Shown here: positions 32,054 through 42,828 of the stretch, one piece after another
How positions within the stretch are numbered: the first letter of the stretch is position 1
Layout of the letters: every line of letters begins with the position of its first letter
From: Ascaphus truei
Taxonomy: Eukaryota > Chordata > Amphibia > Anura > Ascaphidae
Assembly (NCBI GenBank): GCA_036426205.1
Contig: CM071569.1
Location: forward strand, 1,888,354-1,952,353
Length of the DNA stretch: 64,000 nt
Reading direction: 5' to 3'
Position numbers and translations under genes: made by a program
Notes under the pieces: model-generated
Databases searched by the model: none
Told to the model about the DNA's origin: nothing
The model's input: only the letters and a program-made list of their open reading frames with translations

Positions 32054-33090
32054 GTTATCAGCTCAAAGTTTTTATCTTGGCAGGATCTTTAGCGGAATTT
32101 GAAGTTGGTTCTGGCAGTGTACTCTCTTGTCCCGTGCTAGTGACTTGTGACTTCCTCCTAATGGTACAGGAGAGGTATTCTGAGACCGCAGGCTGAGAAT
32201 CCGCTGGGCTACGCACTGTGCAGGAAGCAGCTGCTGTGCATTGTGCACGAGCTTCCTGAATTGAATACCTTTTGTTGCCAGAGGGGTTATTGGTTATTGA
32301 TGGTCTCATTTTTGTGAGCAATATACATTATTTTTTTCTTTGTTGCTTAGTTGCCCCTTTCTACACATTATCCTGACATTAGGAATATGGAACATGTGAA
32401 GTCCAGTCCCATTTACAAATGTTTTTTTGTTTTCTTTTTCTCTCTGCTTTCTCGATCAGATACATCATTTATAATCGTCCAGTAGTTTATTTCTTGTTTT
32501 GTTTTAAACCGACAAAACAAAATCTAAAATTTTTTTCTTCAAATAGATAAGTAGTGACCAACACTTAATGCCCTTTTTAATGTTTTTTTATTTATTTTTT
32601 ATTTTAACACATCCTTTGATTTCTATAGCAGACTTTAGCTACCTCCCCAGCAGTGCAAGATATTTGTAACCCTTTCCTGTTTGTGATCATTTGTTGCAAT
32701 GTTACCAGCAGTTTGAGCTGTAACAATAAATAATGTAACTTAGTAATATAAGGATACATTGTAGCTGCTGAGTTACACTGACTGAAGGATTGAAACTGAA
32801 AGGTGATCATTATGTTGGGCACACAATCAGGATTTTGACAGATTTATAACAGGAGCACCAAACTATTTCCAGCTTTGGTAAGAATGTAGAATTACGCATT
32901 GTTATGCGTTAAGTATAATATTTAAAAAAAGGGGTGTAGCTGCTTCAATGTAATTAAATATTTAATGTAAAATATATTTTGAGGCTTTTAAAAATGTCTG
33001 AATCTGAGACTTCTCCAGTCCAGCTCATGTTGACACACGTCCCCCGTTCTTTCATTGGTTGTTTCTGAGCTTCGTGGTTTTTATTTGCAG

Positions 33091-33254
33091 TACGTGATGT
33101 TGCTGCTGTGGCTGTTTCTACACCTGACGAGTTGTTTGTAGAGAATGGGACCCAGGCCAGACTGTCCTGCACTTTCAAGTCATCAGAGGTAACCAGCAGC
33201 TCGACTTCCGTTTCCTGGAGCTTCCAGCCGGAGTCTGGAGGGAGTGCGTTTTCG
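33091..33254 (+). CDS. mpzl1: mpzl1 exon 2A: first half of the Ig V-set domain
   Basis: Acceptor TTATTTGCAG ends at 33090 and donor GTATGG begins at 33255. Phase 1 in, phase 0 out, 164 bases. Joined to exon 1 it reads 'VRDVAAVAVSTPDELFVENG', then 'TQARLSCTFKSS' and 'TSVSWSFQPE'. This gives the Ig B-strand Cys, the C-strand Trp and an N-glycosylation sequon (NGT), all as in mammalian MPZL1. It differs from exon 2B by one codon indel and six substitutions, three of which change residues (A/D, D/V, Q/K). Unspliced read-through would stop at TAA 33402-33404, with AATAAA at 33435-33440. Confidence 0.9.
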
Positions 33255-33439
33255 GTATGGTTCTTTTCTATTTATTCTGGTTTGCTTAAACTGGAGATAT
33301 TTGACAATATAACAAAGTACGGCTGCGAGAAGCAAGTAATCTGCAAACTGCCAAAACAAAGCACGAAAGATCTCGAACTGCGCTCTATACCTAAAATAAT
33401 ATAATCTATCGTAAAACATAGCTTTCTATCTTCAAATAA

Positions 33440-33695
33440 AGCCTCCTAAAATAACTAACTTTTTATATGGCACTCAAAGCGCGTCACAATTATACTATAG
33501 GTATGCAGCACATAGTAATTTTCTACAGACACAGTCCCTGTCCAGATGAGTTTACGATCCATGTTCTTTGCGTCTGACGCACAGGGAGACAGTGACTTGC
33601 CCAAGGTCATAAGGAATGGACACCGGACATTGATCCAGGTTCAATGTCATTGTTTACGGCGCTGTTACTCACTGAGCCGCTCCTTCTTCCCTTTA
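33440..33695 (+). mobile_element. MIR/CORE-SINE- or L2-tail-like fragment
   Basis: Contains 'cagggagacagtgacttgcccaaggtca', the core phrase of MIR/CORE-type repeats, preceded by 'cagtccctgtccagatgagtttacgat'. It is absent from the matching place in copy B (after 48840), so it inserted into copy A after the duplication or was lost from B. Family assignment is from memory. Confidence 0.4.
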
Positions 33696-34777
33696 AAGTT
33701 TAAAACAAACACACTACTGATTAAAATAGCAGGCTTAACATTTACTGACTGACATCTGGTTGGATTTTCTAGTTGAGCCCTTTATTAATGCCACTTTTTT
33801 TTTTTATTTAATTTTTTTTAACCCCACATTTGTCACATCTGTATTTTGTCTGAAGTCTACTAGAAGTGCAAGAGGCTCTGTAGTGTTACATTCTCTAAAA
33901 CAGAACATATATATATACTCTCAAATGCCTAGCTAAAATAGTGACAGTCTCTGGGTTTTACTGAGTGCTGTGGCTTCTACCTGCCCTCTGCTAATCGGTA
34001 GCTCCGCCCCTCAAGGCGGTGTCCGCATTCCTCCACAGTGGTAGCCCGACGCGTTTCATCAAGGGATAGCAAGACTGGGCAGTGCACGGCTAATAAAGCG
34101 TGTGGCAACTTGTTCATGGACCGCCCAATTAATGGCTTAGCAAATTACAGATTGTAATACAAGACACACAGGTTATTATCGTGTGTGTACTTTTGTGATG
34201 GTGAAGGGGTTAACTTGGCTTATAATAAAGGTCAAGCCCACTTGGTTATCCCTGACCCGTGTGTTGGGGTCTTAGAGTGTCAGCTCTGGAACCCAGATGT
34301 CAAAAATTTATTACTGCAACTGTATACTGATTTTGCAATAAAGAATTATGTGTTTTTTGTTGGGATCGGGAGACTTCTAGGCTGTAAGTTTCAGGGTGGG
34401 TTTGGCGGAGGAAGTCTCTTCAGAATGTGTCTAATGTTAGGGGATACCCCAAAAGTTGTATCCGGAGATTGAGTGATATCTTCGGATACAGCTAAGTGCA
34501 TTACTCCGCCAACCTCGGACCCTGGAAACATTCTTGCGACTCACCGACAATCCCCGCTGCAGCATCTTACAGACAAGGTAAACGGGTATGAAGGGGTTAA
34601 AATATATCTGCAGGTATACACGGAGTCCTTAGTATAGCAGGGATTCCCCAGTATTGCAGAGGTACCCACATACATGCCATGGGATCCTGAGCCTAGAGTA
34701 GTGGAGAGACGTGGTGTATGTGGTGCTCAGAATTGAACCGGTAGCTTCATGCACATAATTGTAGATAAGACCATAAG

Positions 34778-34824
34778 TCAGCGTGCGGCACGTAGGCCAG
34801 TCGCGCTGACGCAACGTCCATCTC
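34778..34824. repeat. Left arm of a 47-bp perfect inverted repeat
   Basis: Exact reverse complement of 35066-35112. Confidence 0.9.
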
Positions 34825-35065
34825 GATTGGTTACGATACGTCACATGATCTGTATAGTTTTTTTCACAATGTACAACTTTATTAGTAAAACAATTCCATA
34901 AAACGAATCTAAGCAAGAAACTTATTAAGTCAATAAATCACAGATTCCCAGTATAGGTATGATATATATATCCATGTAAAAGAACATATATATATTCATT
35001 CATACATACAATATGTAATGCATTATCGGAATTTATAATGAATCAAGATATAATCAATATAATAT

Positions 35066-35112
35066 GAGATGGACGTTGCGTCAGCGCGACTGGCCTACGT
35101 GCCGCACGCTGA
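35066..35112. repeat. Right arm of a 47-bp perfect inverted repeat
   Basis: Exact reverse complement of 34778-34824. Mismatch-free arms suggest a recent origin or a head-to-head arrangement of terminal repeats. Confidence 0.9.
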
Positions 35113-35300
35113 TGACGTCACCCCTTTGGCACGACGGGGGTCACGTGGCAGCCCCAGTGTACTACCTGATGCACTCTGTTCCTTGGGAGTGTGCGTCACT
35201 CAGCCGCAACTGCTTGCAGCTGTCGACGTATGACGCCGCAGCCCATTGGACTAGAAGTGCCTAGGGTGGGTATAAATGGGTTGTTATTGTACTCTTGCTT

Positions 35301-35339
35301 CACCTTGATAAAGTACTATTGTACGAAACGCGTAGGTGC
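35301..35339 (+). ncRNA. Hammerhead-ribozyme-like motif
   Basis: Order: stem I CACC with GGTG (35335-35338 region), core TTGATAA, stem II AGTAC/GTAC with a TATT loop, GAAA, CGC, GTA as a possible GUH cleavage triplet. The standard core is CTGATGA; here positions 3 and 8 are both changed and still complementary (U-A for C-G). Activity is unproven. Confidence 0.5.
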
Positions 35340-35573
35340 GTTCCACTTGTCCTACTTTTGTTCCCTGTATGTGTTTTCTGGCTTAATACATTTTTTTGAT
35401 ACTACATGGAGTGGCCTGGTTTTGTATTTCCCTGCCTCACATTGCAGGGCGTCTGAAGCTGTGCTCCATCCACACCACCTACTCTCCTAGTGGTTCAGGA
35501 AGGTGCTTGAGCTAAGGTTAAAAAACTGAGCATGTTTGCAGGGTTTTAAAAAAAAAATGTTACGTTATTTTTC

Positions 35574-36463
35574 GAATGTGTGCCTAGAATGAGGCTCGTG
35601 ATGCTAGGTGAATTGTTCTCACTCCATCCCTGACACCAGAACAAAGACTGGTATATTTTACCACACATAAAAGACCGGACAATTTCTATATCCAGTAAAT
35701 GTACTGTGGGATTTCAAAGTCATGGCTACCAGGTTCGGTGCCTATGCGTCTGGGAGGAAGCCAGGACTTAGAAGCCTATGAGATGCCAGGAGGTGTGAAT
35801 CCTTTGTTAGCAAGGAGGACTAACTGGAGCACCGATATCCTCAGTTCAAAAGGGCCCTGTGCCTAGCCCAGACTTGGTGGCATTGAGCCGGTGGGGGGGG
35901 GGGGTTGAATTGTGAGTGGGCAAGATGGCGTTTTGTGCACATACTCTCTCACTGTTCTGAAGCCAGAGGTGCCAGCTTTCACAAACCTGGCAAAGTGTGT
36001 GAGTGGCTAGGGATGAAATTCCCATGCCACTGGTTGGAGGGCAAGAGGTAGGACGGCCTGTCCCAAAGTGTATGACAGCTAGTCGCCCTCCCAGAACTCT
36101 CTCTTGCTGTTCTTTCTTGGGTGTTCCATGTGTTCCCAAGTGATTCCAGAAGTCCAATTTGCTTTAAGTTCGGACCAGGCCCAGAAACGCCTTGCTGCGA
36201 TTGCAAGGAAAAGGGCTTCAGGACTTTTTAAACCGGAATGTTTTCCAAGTCCCCACTGGACTGTTTTAAAGACTTTATTTCAACTAGGAACGTCAGTTTG
36301 TCAACCCCAGACCCCCCAGTAAGTGTATCTTTTTCTGTCTATTGTAATTCAATGTTTGCCTGTTTCTATGGAATAAATTACAATTTATTTTACTTATTCG
36401 CTTTGCTCAATGATATGATCCCAGTATAAAGGTGTATTTAGCCTGGTCTCCCGTGACAACTTT
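35574..36463 (-). mobile_element. Possible solo LTR
   Basis: Read on the minus strand the block starts TGTCACGGGAGACCAGGC at about 36460 and could end in CA at about 35574. It includes AATAAATT on + and a G-run (35893-35902). No target duplication was found. It is absent from copy B intron 2. Assignment is tentative. Confidence 0.3.
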
Positions 36464-36789
36464 AAAACTTTATCGTTTAAAAACTATATAACAGATTAAG
36501 GACTTGGCAATGCAGGATAATGGGTGATTCTTCATATTTTTAAAAACCTTAGGAAGAATACAGAATAAACTTTATTAGGCAATAAAGACACTTAACATAA
36601 TAGTGGCTACATTGGTACTTTGATGGTTTTAAATCTAAAGGTTTTACATAGATCACATGGCTTTGTAAATCTGGCCACTAGCCTTTGTTCGTTTACTATG
36701 CTTATACTATATCCTGTAGTGTACCTGCGCAATACTGTAGGAAAACGTCACAAATGAAAGTTTTGTTTACATATTTATTTTTTAACTAG

Positions 36790-37003
36790 GTCTTCTACTA
36801 CAATAATGGGAAATCATACCCTGGCACAGACGGCCCTTTTAAGGACCGGATTACCTGGGCCGGAGATCTCAATAAGAAAGATGCTTCAATCAAGATAGAC
36901 AACATGCAGTTCAAAGACTACGGCACCTACGTTTGTGATGTTAAGAATCCACCGGACATCGTGGTCCCCCCTAAGCAAATCAAACTCAGAGTTGTTGAGA
37001 AAG
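36790..37003 (+). CDS. mpzl1: mpzl1 exon 3A: second half of the Ig V-set domain
   Basis: Acceptor TTTTTTAACTAG ends at 36789 and donor GTGAAT begins at 37004. Phase 0 in, phase 1 out, 214 bases, 71 codons. It encodes 'VFYYNNGKSYPG', 'FKDRITWAGDL', 'NMQFKDYGTYVCDVKNPPD' and a C-terminal 'RVVEK'. This supplies the F-strand Cys with the DxGxYxC signature that pairs with the exon 2 Cys. It matches mammalian MPZL1 closely. It differs from exon 3B at five bases, all amino-acid changing (D/V, N/D, K/N, V/I, V/L). Confidence 0.92.
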
Positions 37004-37661
37004 GTGAATGTTCTGGGGGTTTCCTACATGTTTGTTTGTTTGTTTGTTCAACACAATTTTTAACACTTTCTTTTTGAACTATATTGTTGATCAAAGAAAT
37101 GCAAAAACCTACACGTATTCTGATTTACACTGGGTGCTCTGAAAAGAAAATGGGGGGTGGAGGAGAAGAGGAGATGGCTAGCTTTACTCTGAATTGTTTT
37201 TGATTTGTTATTTAGTTAGTGTCCTTCCACGGACCAACATGAACCAGTGGTATTTTATTCCAACAATGTGTCAGACTGGCAAGCTAAGACCTAGGAGAAG
37301 TTTACACTTTTTTTTTTTTTTAAGTTTTATGTTCAAAACACAAGCGATCTTCTCCTCGCCCCCCCCCCCCCCTTTCCTCCCCCATTACTCTCATACATGA
37401 CTACCCTCTGAAAGGGACACGTGGAACTGCTGGTGGATGGTATGCAGCGCATTTTCTTTCCAAATCTAAAATGTATGCTCTTGAGCATTACCGCTGTATC
37501 CTTGACCCCCTGGTTGAAGAGATACGCACCTGGAGTTCTCCAGAGTAAAAAGTTAGGGGGGTGCGCATTGTCTGTCATAATATATGGATTACTTAAACAC
37601 TATTTAATGACTGGTTAATATATAGGGAAATACATAGTCCTCTTCCCATTATAGTAATCCT

Positions 37662-38075
37662 TTAAGGAGCAATCAAAGCGGTGTTTTTTTTGTAATACAG
37701 GGGCTACCCATGGCTGAACCCCATTAATTTCAGCTCCGGGACCCTGTGCTTCCGGAGATACCTCCAAAGAGGGTGACGGTATCTAGTGCAGTTTTCAGCT
37801 TGCTCGTCAATGGGCCAATAGGAAGACGAGCCTGATGTCATCACGACTTCCTATTGGTCTGCAGGGCCCGGCAGCTTTTGAAAAGCACATATAGTGAACC
37901 CCTGTAGTGGCTACCAGAACCCCCTACAGAGGCAAGTACCTTTGGAAGCAGGGAGTCCCCAGAGCTGACATTAATGTGGCTCAGCTCCAGAGACCCCCTG
38001 CTTAAATTCTGTATCAGGAAAAAAATCAAGGGGGAGGGGGGGAAGAAACAAAAACTTATTGGATTGCCTCTTTAA
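37662..38075. mobile_element. TTAA-flanked MITE
   Basis: TTTAA followed by GGAGCAATC at the left and GATTGCCTC followed by TTTAA at the right give short inverted ends and TTAA-type target sites, as in piggyBac-derived MITEs. The inside has 'ccaataggaag' and 'cttcctattgg' in inverted orientation. Relatives are at 990-1400 and 63271-63582. Confidence 0.55.
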
Positions 38076-38599
38076 AAACCTGAGGACTGAATCTTTGTTT
38101 TGTTTTGTACATGTCCGTGGGGACTGAGCCTTTCTTTCCATAGTCTGAGCTCTGTGTTTCGCAGCGGGTGCTGAAGGGCGCAGTGCCAATGAGATCTAAA
38201 GTCATGGCCGTCATGTTTAATAGGTCAACACTTGGTATTTCCTGGTTGTCCCTATGGCAGTCGTCAACAATGGGTTAAATTCCACCCTCCAGCTGAGAAC
38301 AACTTTTTTGCGCAACAGCCAGAGTTTTTTTTGTTGTTGTTTTTTTTGGCCAAGAAGTGGTAGGTCTTCATGTAGTTTGACTGGGAAGTTTGCATTAGAT
38401 CAGGGGAGCACAAACATCTCATGTAGGAGGAAGTCTACGCTAATTTTGGGATGTTTGGTGGCAAACTATTATGAATTCCTGGGTGCTCAACTTGGTCTGC
38501 AGAGGGTACTGTCTGGATTTCAAGACAATACTGGGAAGACACAAGATCATAAGTTCCCGATGACCAGGAAACAAACTTGCCAAACAGGCATTAACCAGC

Positions 38600-39560
38600 A
38601 GAATCCAACAGCTCATAGACGGTCGTGCGATCCAACCAGCGAACGAAACATTGCAGTCTATCCTGGACCTAAGAGTGGTAAACAAGCTGCTAAAAGTAAG
38701 GAAATTCAAAATTGAGTCCCTCAAGACCATTATTGCCATAGCGGACCAGGAAGAGTGACTTGTATCATAGACCTAAAGGATGCCTACTTCTACGTACCTG
38801 TCACAGTATCTGAGATTTGTTATAGGGGTAGCTCACGTAATTCAGAGCTCTTCCCTTGCGGTCTCTCATTCACTGAACTTTCACAAAGGTGACCCTCATC
38901 GTCAAAAAAAGGAATACAGATATTCCATTACCTGGACAACCTTTTAGTAAAAGCACAAAGCGGAGTCCAGTTGTTCCCACACCTGTCTAGGGTACTGGAG
39001 TTAATTTTGCTGCACGGCTGGTTGGTCAACACAGTTAAGCCCAACCCAAAATCGAAGATTACTGGGGATGGAGTTCCACACTGCAAAGCAAAGAGAAAGT
39101 TTGAAAGAAATGGTCAATGCAGCCAAAAGCCAGCAATCCAATAGTTTAGACAATACTTGAGGCTGATAGAATACCCTTCAGCGTCCATACAGATGGTGAA
39201 GTGGGCCAGATGACGTAGAATGTTCCAACAGAACTTCTTGGGACACAGGCAGGCGGCAAGCCTAAATCTATGGATTTCCTTTACCGCAAGACGCAAGAGA
39301 ATACTAAAATAGTGGGATCACGACAAACCTAAAAATAGATTGTCCTATACAAGATTAGCTTTGGCTCTTGCTGGTGTCTGCAAGTGGCACATGCTGAGGT
39401 ACCCAACTCTGAGCTGAGAGCACAAGGGAAATGGTCTATCGGAAGTCACGAAACGTCAGCAAACATTCTAGAATTAAGAGCAGTAATGGAAGCAATCAAG
39501 CACGTCTCACAGTTTACGAGGGTGCAACTTAAAGATCCAGTTAGACAACTGTACAACGGT
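38600..39560 (+). pseudogene. DIRS reverse transcriptase and RNase H fragments
   Basis: Frames read in turn 'SILDLRVVNKLLKVRKFKIE', 'IDLKDAYFYVPVT' and 'FRALPCGLSFTELS'-like pieces. The catalytic YLDDLLV region appears as 'LPGQPF' in a shifted frame with 'YLDNLLVKAQSG' in another. RNase H-like 'ELRAQGKWSIGSHETSANIL' then 'ELRAVMEAIKHV' follow. Several frameshifts and stops are present. The apparent DD-to-DN change would remove a catalytic Asp. Confidence 0.6.
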
Positions 39561-39574
39561 GACCTACATAAGGG

Positions 39575-39925
39575 CTTGATCCCGCTGCCTACTACAGCGT
39601 CCGCTGTGGCGGACGCTGCACGGACGAGAGCCCTCCCCTCAATGGTGCCGGGCCTGCTGCGAGGGGGGGCCGCAGCGCTGAGGCGAGAGCTGCTCCTGCT
39701 CTCAACAGAATTGAGAGCAGGACTCGCGTCGAGCGATACGGCACGCCCCCCGGCGGTTCAGCCAATGAGGGCGAACCTGCCGGGTGATGTCAAGACCGCG
39801 CCCCCGTCACTCCCCCGCCAGGCCCCCCCCGGTCTCTCTTCCTGCAGCTCCCTGCAGACCAGGTAATCGGCTGCACGCGCCGCCAATCTCGCGGGCGCGT
39901 GTTGCAGCTGAGTTACCGGGGCCTT
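39575..39925. mobile_element. GC-rich MITE inserted in the DIRS remnant
   Basis: A CpG-rich block interrupts the DIRS frame. It has a short perfect hairpin (AGCGTCCGCTGTGGCGGACGCT) near 39597-39618 and a second hairpin around 'gctcctgctctcaacagaattgagagcaggac' near 39690-39722, plus the shared 'ccaatgagggcgaacc' core on the opposite strand to 31771. Exact ends are unclear. Confidence 0.5.
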
Positions 39926-40017
39926 TGCCTAAGGAGGCACAAAGAGCCCCGTGCTCCAACCGGAGCTACAGCCAATTCTGACCTGGGCAAAACGTCCTCT
40001 AACAGACCTCCACAGCG

Positions 40018-40760
40018 ATTTTATATCGCTGGGAAAAGGCATCTACAGGCAGACTTCCTTAGCCGGAAGACCCTAGAATCCAGGAGAATGGTCCCTATCA
40101 AACACTTTTTTTTTTCTCCACCCCCCCCCCCTTGACCAATTGGTTGCAACGTCAGGAAACCGCAAATTGCAAGGTTTTTGCTTAAGAATGGTTTAATCTG
40201 GAGGCTACCCCGGTAGACTCCCTCCTTTCCATGGACATTCCAGCTTCCATAGGTGTTTCCACGAATTCCTCTGATTCCAAGGGTTCTCGGGAAAGTCACA
40301 GGATGAAGCAGAGGTGGTGGCAATCCTCCTAAATTGGCTGTGCATGACCTGAGGGAACCAGGCAATTCAACTCTTGGTCGACCAAGCCGTGGCAACTGCC
40401 AGTGTTTGAAGGCCTCCCATCACAGTGTCCTATGCAACATCCAGTCCAGGGGATTGGACTTTGACGGAATGAAGGTTGAGTGGGAGCTGCTCCAATCAAG
40501 AGGCCTGTGTTACAGACCTTAATGGTGACAAGGAAAAGGACTACTACAATATATAATGGAATCTGGCAGCGATTCCATCTGTGGTGGGAGCTCCAAGGTG
40601 TAAGTTTTCTCGAAGCAACTACTCTCGCAATCCTGGAGTTTTTGCCAGAAGGTGACCACTGCCATAGGATAACCAGAAAAATAGAAATTTGCTACCCAAC
40701 TTACCGTCATTTTATATTCCTGGATAGTCCATCCATGGTAGTGCTCAGGACTCCAGGATA
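40018..40760 (+). pseudogene. DIRS C-terminal fragments: RNase H end and tyrosine recombinase start
   Basis: 'YIAGKRHLQADFLSRKTLE' is the conserved end of the RNase H region. Further on, 'TLMVTRKRTTTIYNGIWQRF' and 'HLWWELQGVSFLEATTLAIL' followed by 'EFLPEG' is the helical N-terminal part of a DIRS tyrosine recombinase. Stops occur near 40500 and 40690. The catalytic recombinase region is not found. Confidence 0.55.
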
Positions 40761-41296
40761 ATACAATTCTGGTATGTTGGGTTTCTATTTTCATATCTTA
40801 CACAAGATAAATAAGCTGTGGTTTTTGTCTTAGATAATTTTTTTGTTGGAGCTGAAACATTTTTTTAAATTTTTTTTTTTAAATAACCTGCAACAGACTC
40901 AAAGGGAGGTGACTGTCCGTCTGTCATCCCAGTGATGAGAGAAGCAGATGTATCCCTGTCGCATGGCTAAAATAGGAAAAAGGAGACATAACAGAAGGGC
41001 AGGAAAGCAGCACAAAACTGTAGGTTAATGTTTCCAGGATAAACGTGGACATTTCTACTGCCAGAGAAATGGGCAACAATGATTTTACCTGTAAATATCA
41101 CTGAACAGGATGTAATTACATACATGTTGATCACTAGATCTAGTCTGGAGCTGCTAAATTATCCTGTTCTCCATTTCTAGCAGAATTGTTTTTCTGCTCT
41201 GATTACAAAATAAAGGCTGACAATAGTTTGCCAGAAATATAATGAACTAATCACTTTCTAGTTGGAGATTATAGCTCTATCGAGCAAAAAAAGGGT

Positions 41297-41388
41297 CTCC
41301 AGAGCAACGTACGTTTCAGACCAACAAGGTCCTTTCTCAAGAGTTTGAGAGAGGACCTTGTTGGTCTGAAACATACGTTGCTCTGGAG
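41297..41388. repeat. Near-perfect palindrome, 44-bp arms, 4-base loop
   Basis: Arms 41297-41340 and 41345-41388 match at 42 of 44 positions around GAGT. Each arm contains a GGTC(T)GAAAC(G/A)TACG block related to the hammerhead-like motifs elsewhere, so this may be two such motifs head to head. Confidence 0.9.
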
Positions 41389-41868
41389 CATGTTGGTTCC
41401 CTGATGTTTCATTAAATTACTATTGTCAACCTGAGTTCTGCAGGACCCTCTTTGCTGTGTATCTACTGGACTGAAAAAATGAGGGATATCCCCAGAAGAC
41501 TGATGCTACAACCTTGCAGGTATTGTGGACAAATGGAGAGAGTCAGTATGGCACCACCGCAGCAACAAGATATGACATTAAATAAATCCTCCAAACATTC
41601 AATTGTAGACCCTTATCTTAGATGGGGGGCTTTTGTAGCACGGCTGGTAGAGATACAACGGAGCCCTATCTAGACAGAGCCCAGGAGTAAATCACGGGTC
41701 CAGCTACTGCTAGCCTCACCTGCATCTTGTGATCGAAGGGTTAATTCAGCCGGTGCACATCATCCCTTGAACTGTAGAACTGCCGGATGCTGCTGTAAAG
41801 GAACGTTGCTATTGTTGCTGTGTGTAGCGGTGGCGTGCGCCTGCTTGTGACATACATATATATATATC

Positions 41869-42828
41869 ATGGAAGAAGGTGACACGGATACAGTTCCTAG
41901 TGATGGCGATACCTATGTTTATGTCTGTGGCGATGACACTAAAAGGTCTAAGAAAGCAGCACACTTGTTTGATGAGATTAAGGATATCACATGTGAAGAA
42001 CCATCAGACTTAACCCATTATTTTGTAAAACTTGAGAGACTGTTAGTCCAAAACATAAAGCTTTGGTGGGAAGTTACATCGTTGGAAAATTATGTTAGAT
42101 GTAATAGAATTCCCAGAGGTCTACGGATCAAGAAAACGCCCACATTTGGGTTCACCAACAAGCAATTTGAGTTAGTTTGGGTTAAAATCTTGGACCATTG
42201 TTCAATTCAATTAATGGAGTTAATAATACAACAGAAACTAACTGAGAAAGCTGTCATTATGTCTGAAATTAACATTTTAAGAGCCAAACTACAACCATTT
42301 GCCAAAATGGAACAATTTGTTAAAAATGACAAAACTTTACTATCCAATATAGAAGTTATAGAAGATGTCATTAGCGATAAAAAGCACAATAAGTTTGAGA
42401 GGGATAAGGCCGATTACATCAAGGGCCAAGTATATTGTTGGCAAAGGCCACAGTTGGCTAGAGAAGGGTTTGGTTCCAGTACACCAAAGGGAACCTCCAG
42501 AAAACGCCCTTATAAAACACCGGGGAAATCTATCTTAAAAACCAGACATACAGAAACTTCCAGCTTTGACTCGGAAAATTCGGACTATGAAACAAGGTCT
42601 CATTCTGTGTCATTTGAGGGCCAGTCAGACAACATAACGGATAACCAGGGAAGAACGAGGAGTGATAGTAGGTCTTCCATTTCGTTAGTCAATATCAGAC
42701 CTGCTAATTCATCTGTTGTTGTACCCACTTCATCACTTCCATCAGGGTCAAAAAACTACGGAGGACCAGACGATCCAAAAGGAAACGGGGGAGGCAGAGG
42801 GAGAACAAAGAGGAAGAAATACACTTGA
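41869..42828 (+). CDS. Penelope upstream ORF (unknown function)
   Basis: 319 codons from ATG at 41869 (after an AT-repeat leader) to TGA at 42826. The N-terminal half is acidic with Trp and Cys. The middle (residues about 100-170) is helical and possibly coiled coil. The C-terminal third is Ser/Arg/Lys-rich and low complexity, ending in a basic Gly/Arg tail ('GGGRGRTKRKKYT') that could bind nucleic acid. I see no known domain. Its last 120 bases overlap the open -1 frame of the reverse transcriptase. It may be a nucleic-acid-binding companion or an N-terminal extension joined by frameshifting; both are inference. Confidence 0.6.
   Translation: MEEGDTDTVPSDGDTYVYVCGDDTKRSKKAAHLFDEIKDITCEEPSDLTHYFVKLERLLVQNIKLWWEVTSLENYVRCNRIPRGLRIKKTPTFGFTNKQFELVWVKILDHCSIQLMELIIQQKLTEKAVIMSEINILRAKLQPFAKMEQFVKNDKTLLSNIEVIEDVISDKKHNKFERDKADYIKGQVYCWQRPQLAREGFGSSTPKGTSRKRPYKTPGKSILKTRHTETSSFDSENSDYETRSHSVSFEGQSDNITDNQGRTRSDSRSSISLVNIRPANSSVVVPTSSLPSGSKNYGGPDDPKGNGGGRGRTKRKKYT

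Larger units (their letters stand above)
21949..33090 (+). other. mpzl1: mpzl1 intron 1
   Basis: An 11.1 kb intron with GT (21949) and AG (33089-33090) ends. It contains a minisatellite next to the CpG island, hAT-type MITEs, a reverse-oriented LINE, GC-rich MITEs, CA/TG microsatellites and a second GC-rich minisatellite, listed separately. Stretches 22360-23010, 23165-24010, 26650-28070, 28950-29085, 29450-30640, 30800-31770 and 32400-33000 hold no gene that I can support. Confidence 0.75.
34500..35510 (+). mobile_element. Penelope-terminal-like repeat with a perfect 47-bp inverted repeat
   Basis: Two perfect inverted arms, 34778-34824 and 35066-35112, flank a 241-base spacer. Beyond the right arm lie a TATAAATGG box (35270) and the hammerhead-like motif at 35301-35339, followed by 'gcttaatacattttttt'. 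The layout resembles the sequence after the Penelope ORF (45880-46160). It lies in intron 2 of copy A only. Confidence 0.5.
32054..37310 (+). repeat. Duplicated mpzl1 segment, copy A (contains exons 2A and 3A)
   Basis: Sequence from 'ggttatcagctcaaag' onward aligns with copy B starting at about 47456: intron 1 end, exon 2, intron 2, exon 3 and the start of the following intron (to 'agaagtttaca' near 37306). Similarity is high in intron as well as exon. For example, about 190 bases after exon 2 differ by four substitutions and a two-base gap. A further matched block lies at 41033-41072 and 50510-50553. Copy A carries private insertions (31771-32053, 33440-33690, 34500-36460, and the mobile DNA from 37310 to 41030). 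Confidence 0.85.
38440..40760 (+). mobile_element. DIRS-type retrotransposon remnant
   Basis: Pieces occur in the order reverse transcriptase, RNase H, then the start of a tyrosine recombinase, which is the DIRS order. A GC-rich MITE (about 39575-39925) splits the RNase H part. No LTR or chromodomain is seen. It lies between the duplicated mpzl1 Ig exons. Confidence 0.65.

Noticed and set aside
37331..37385. C-run region read as a regulatory element
   Set aside because: A simple C-run next to T-runs in an intron. There is nothing to distinguish it from other homopolymers here.
38254..38715. Frame of 153 codons starting at 38254 read as a novel gene
   Set aside because: Its second half overlaps the DIRS reverse transcriptase lead-in in a shifted frame. 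The first half is T-rich spacer.
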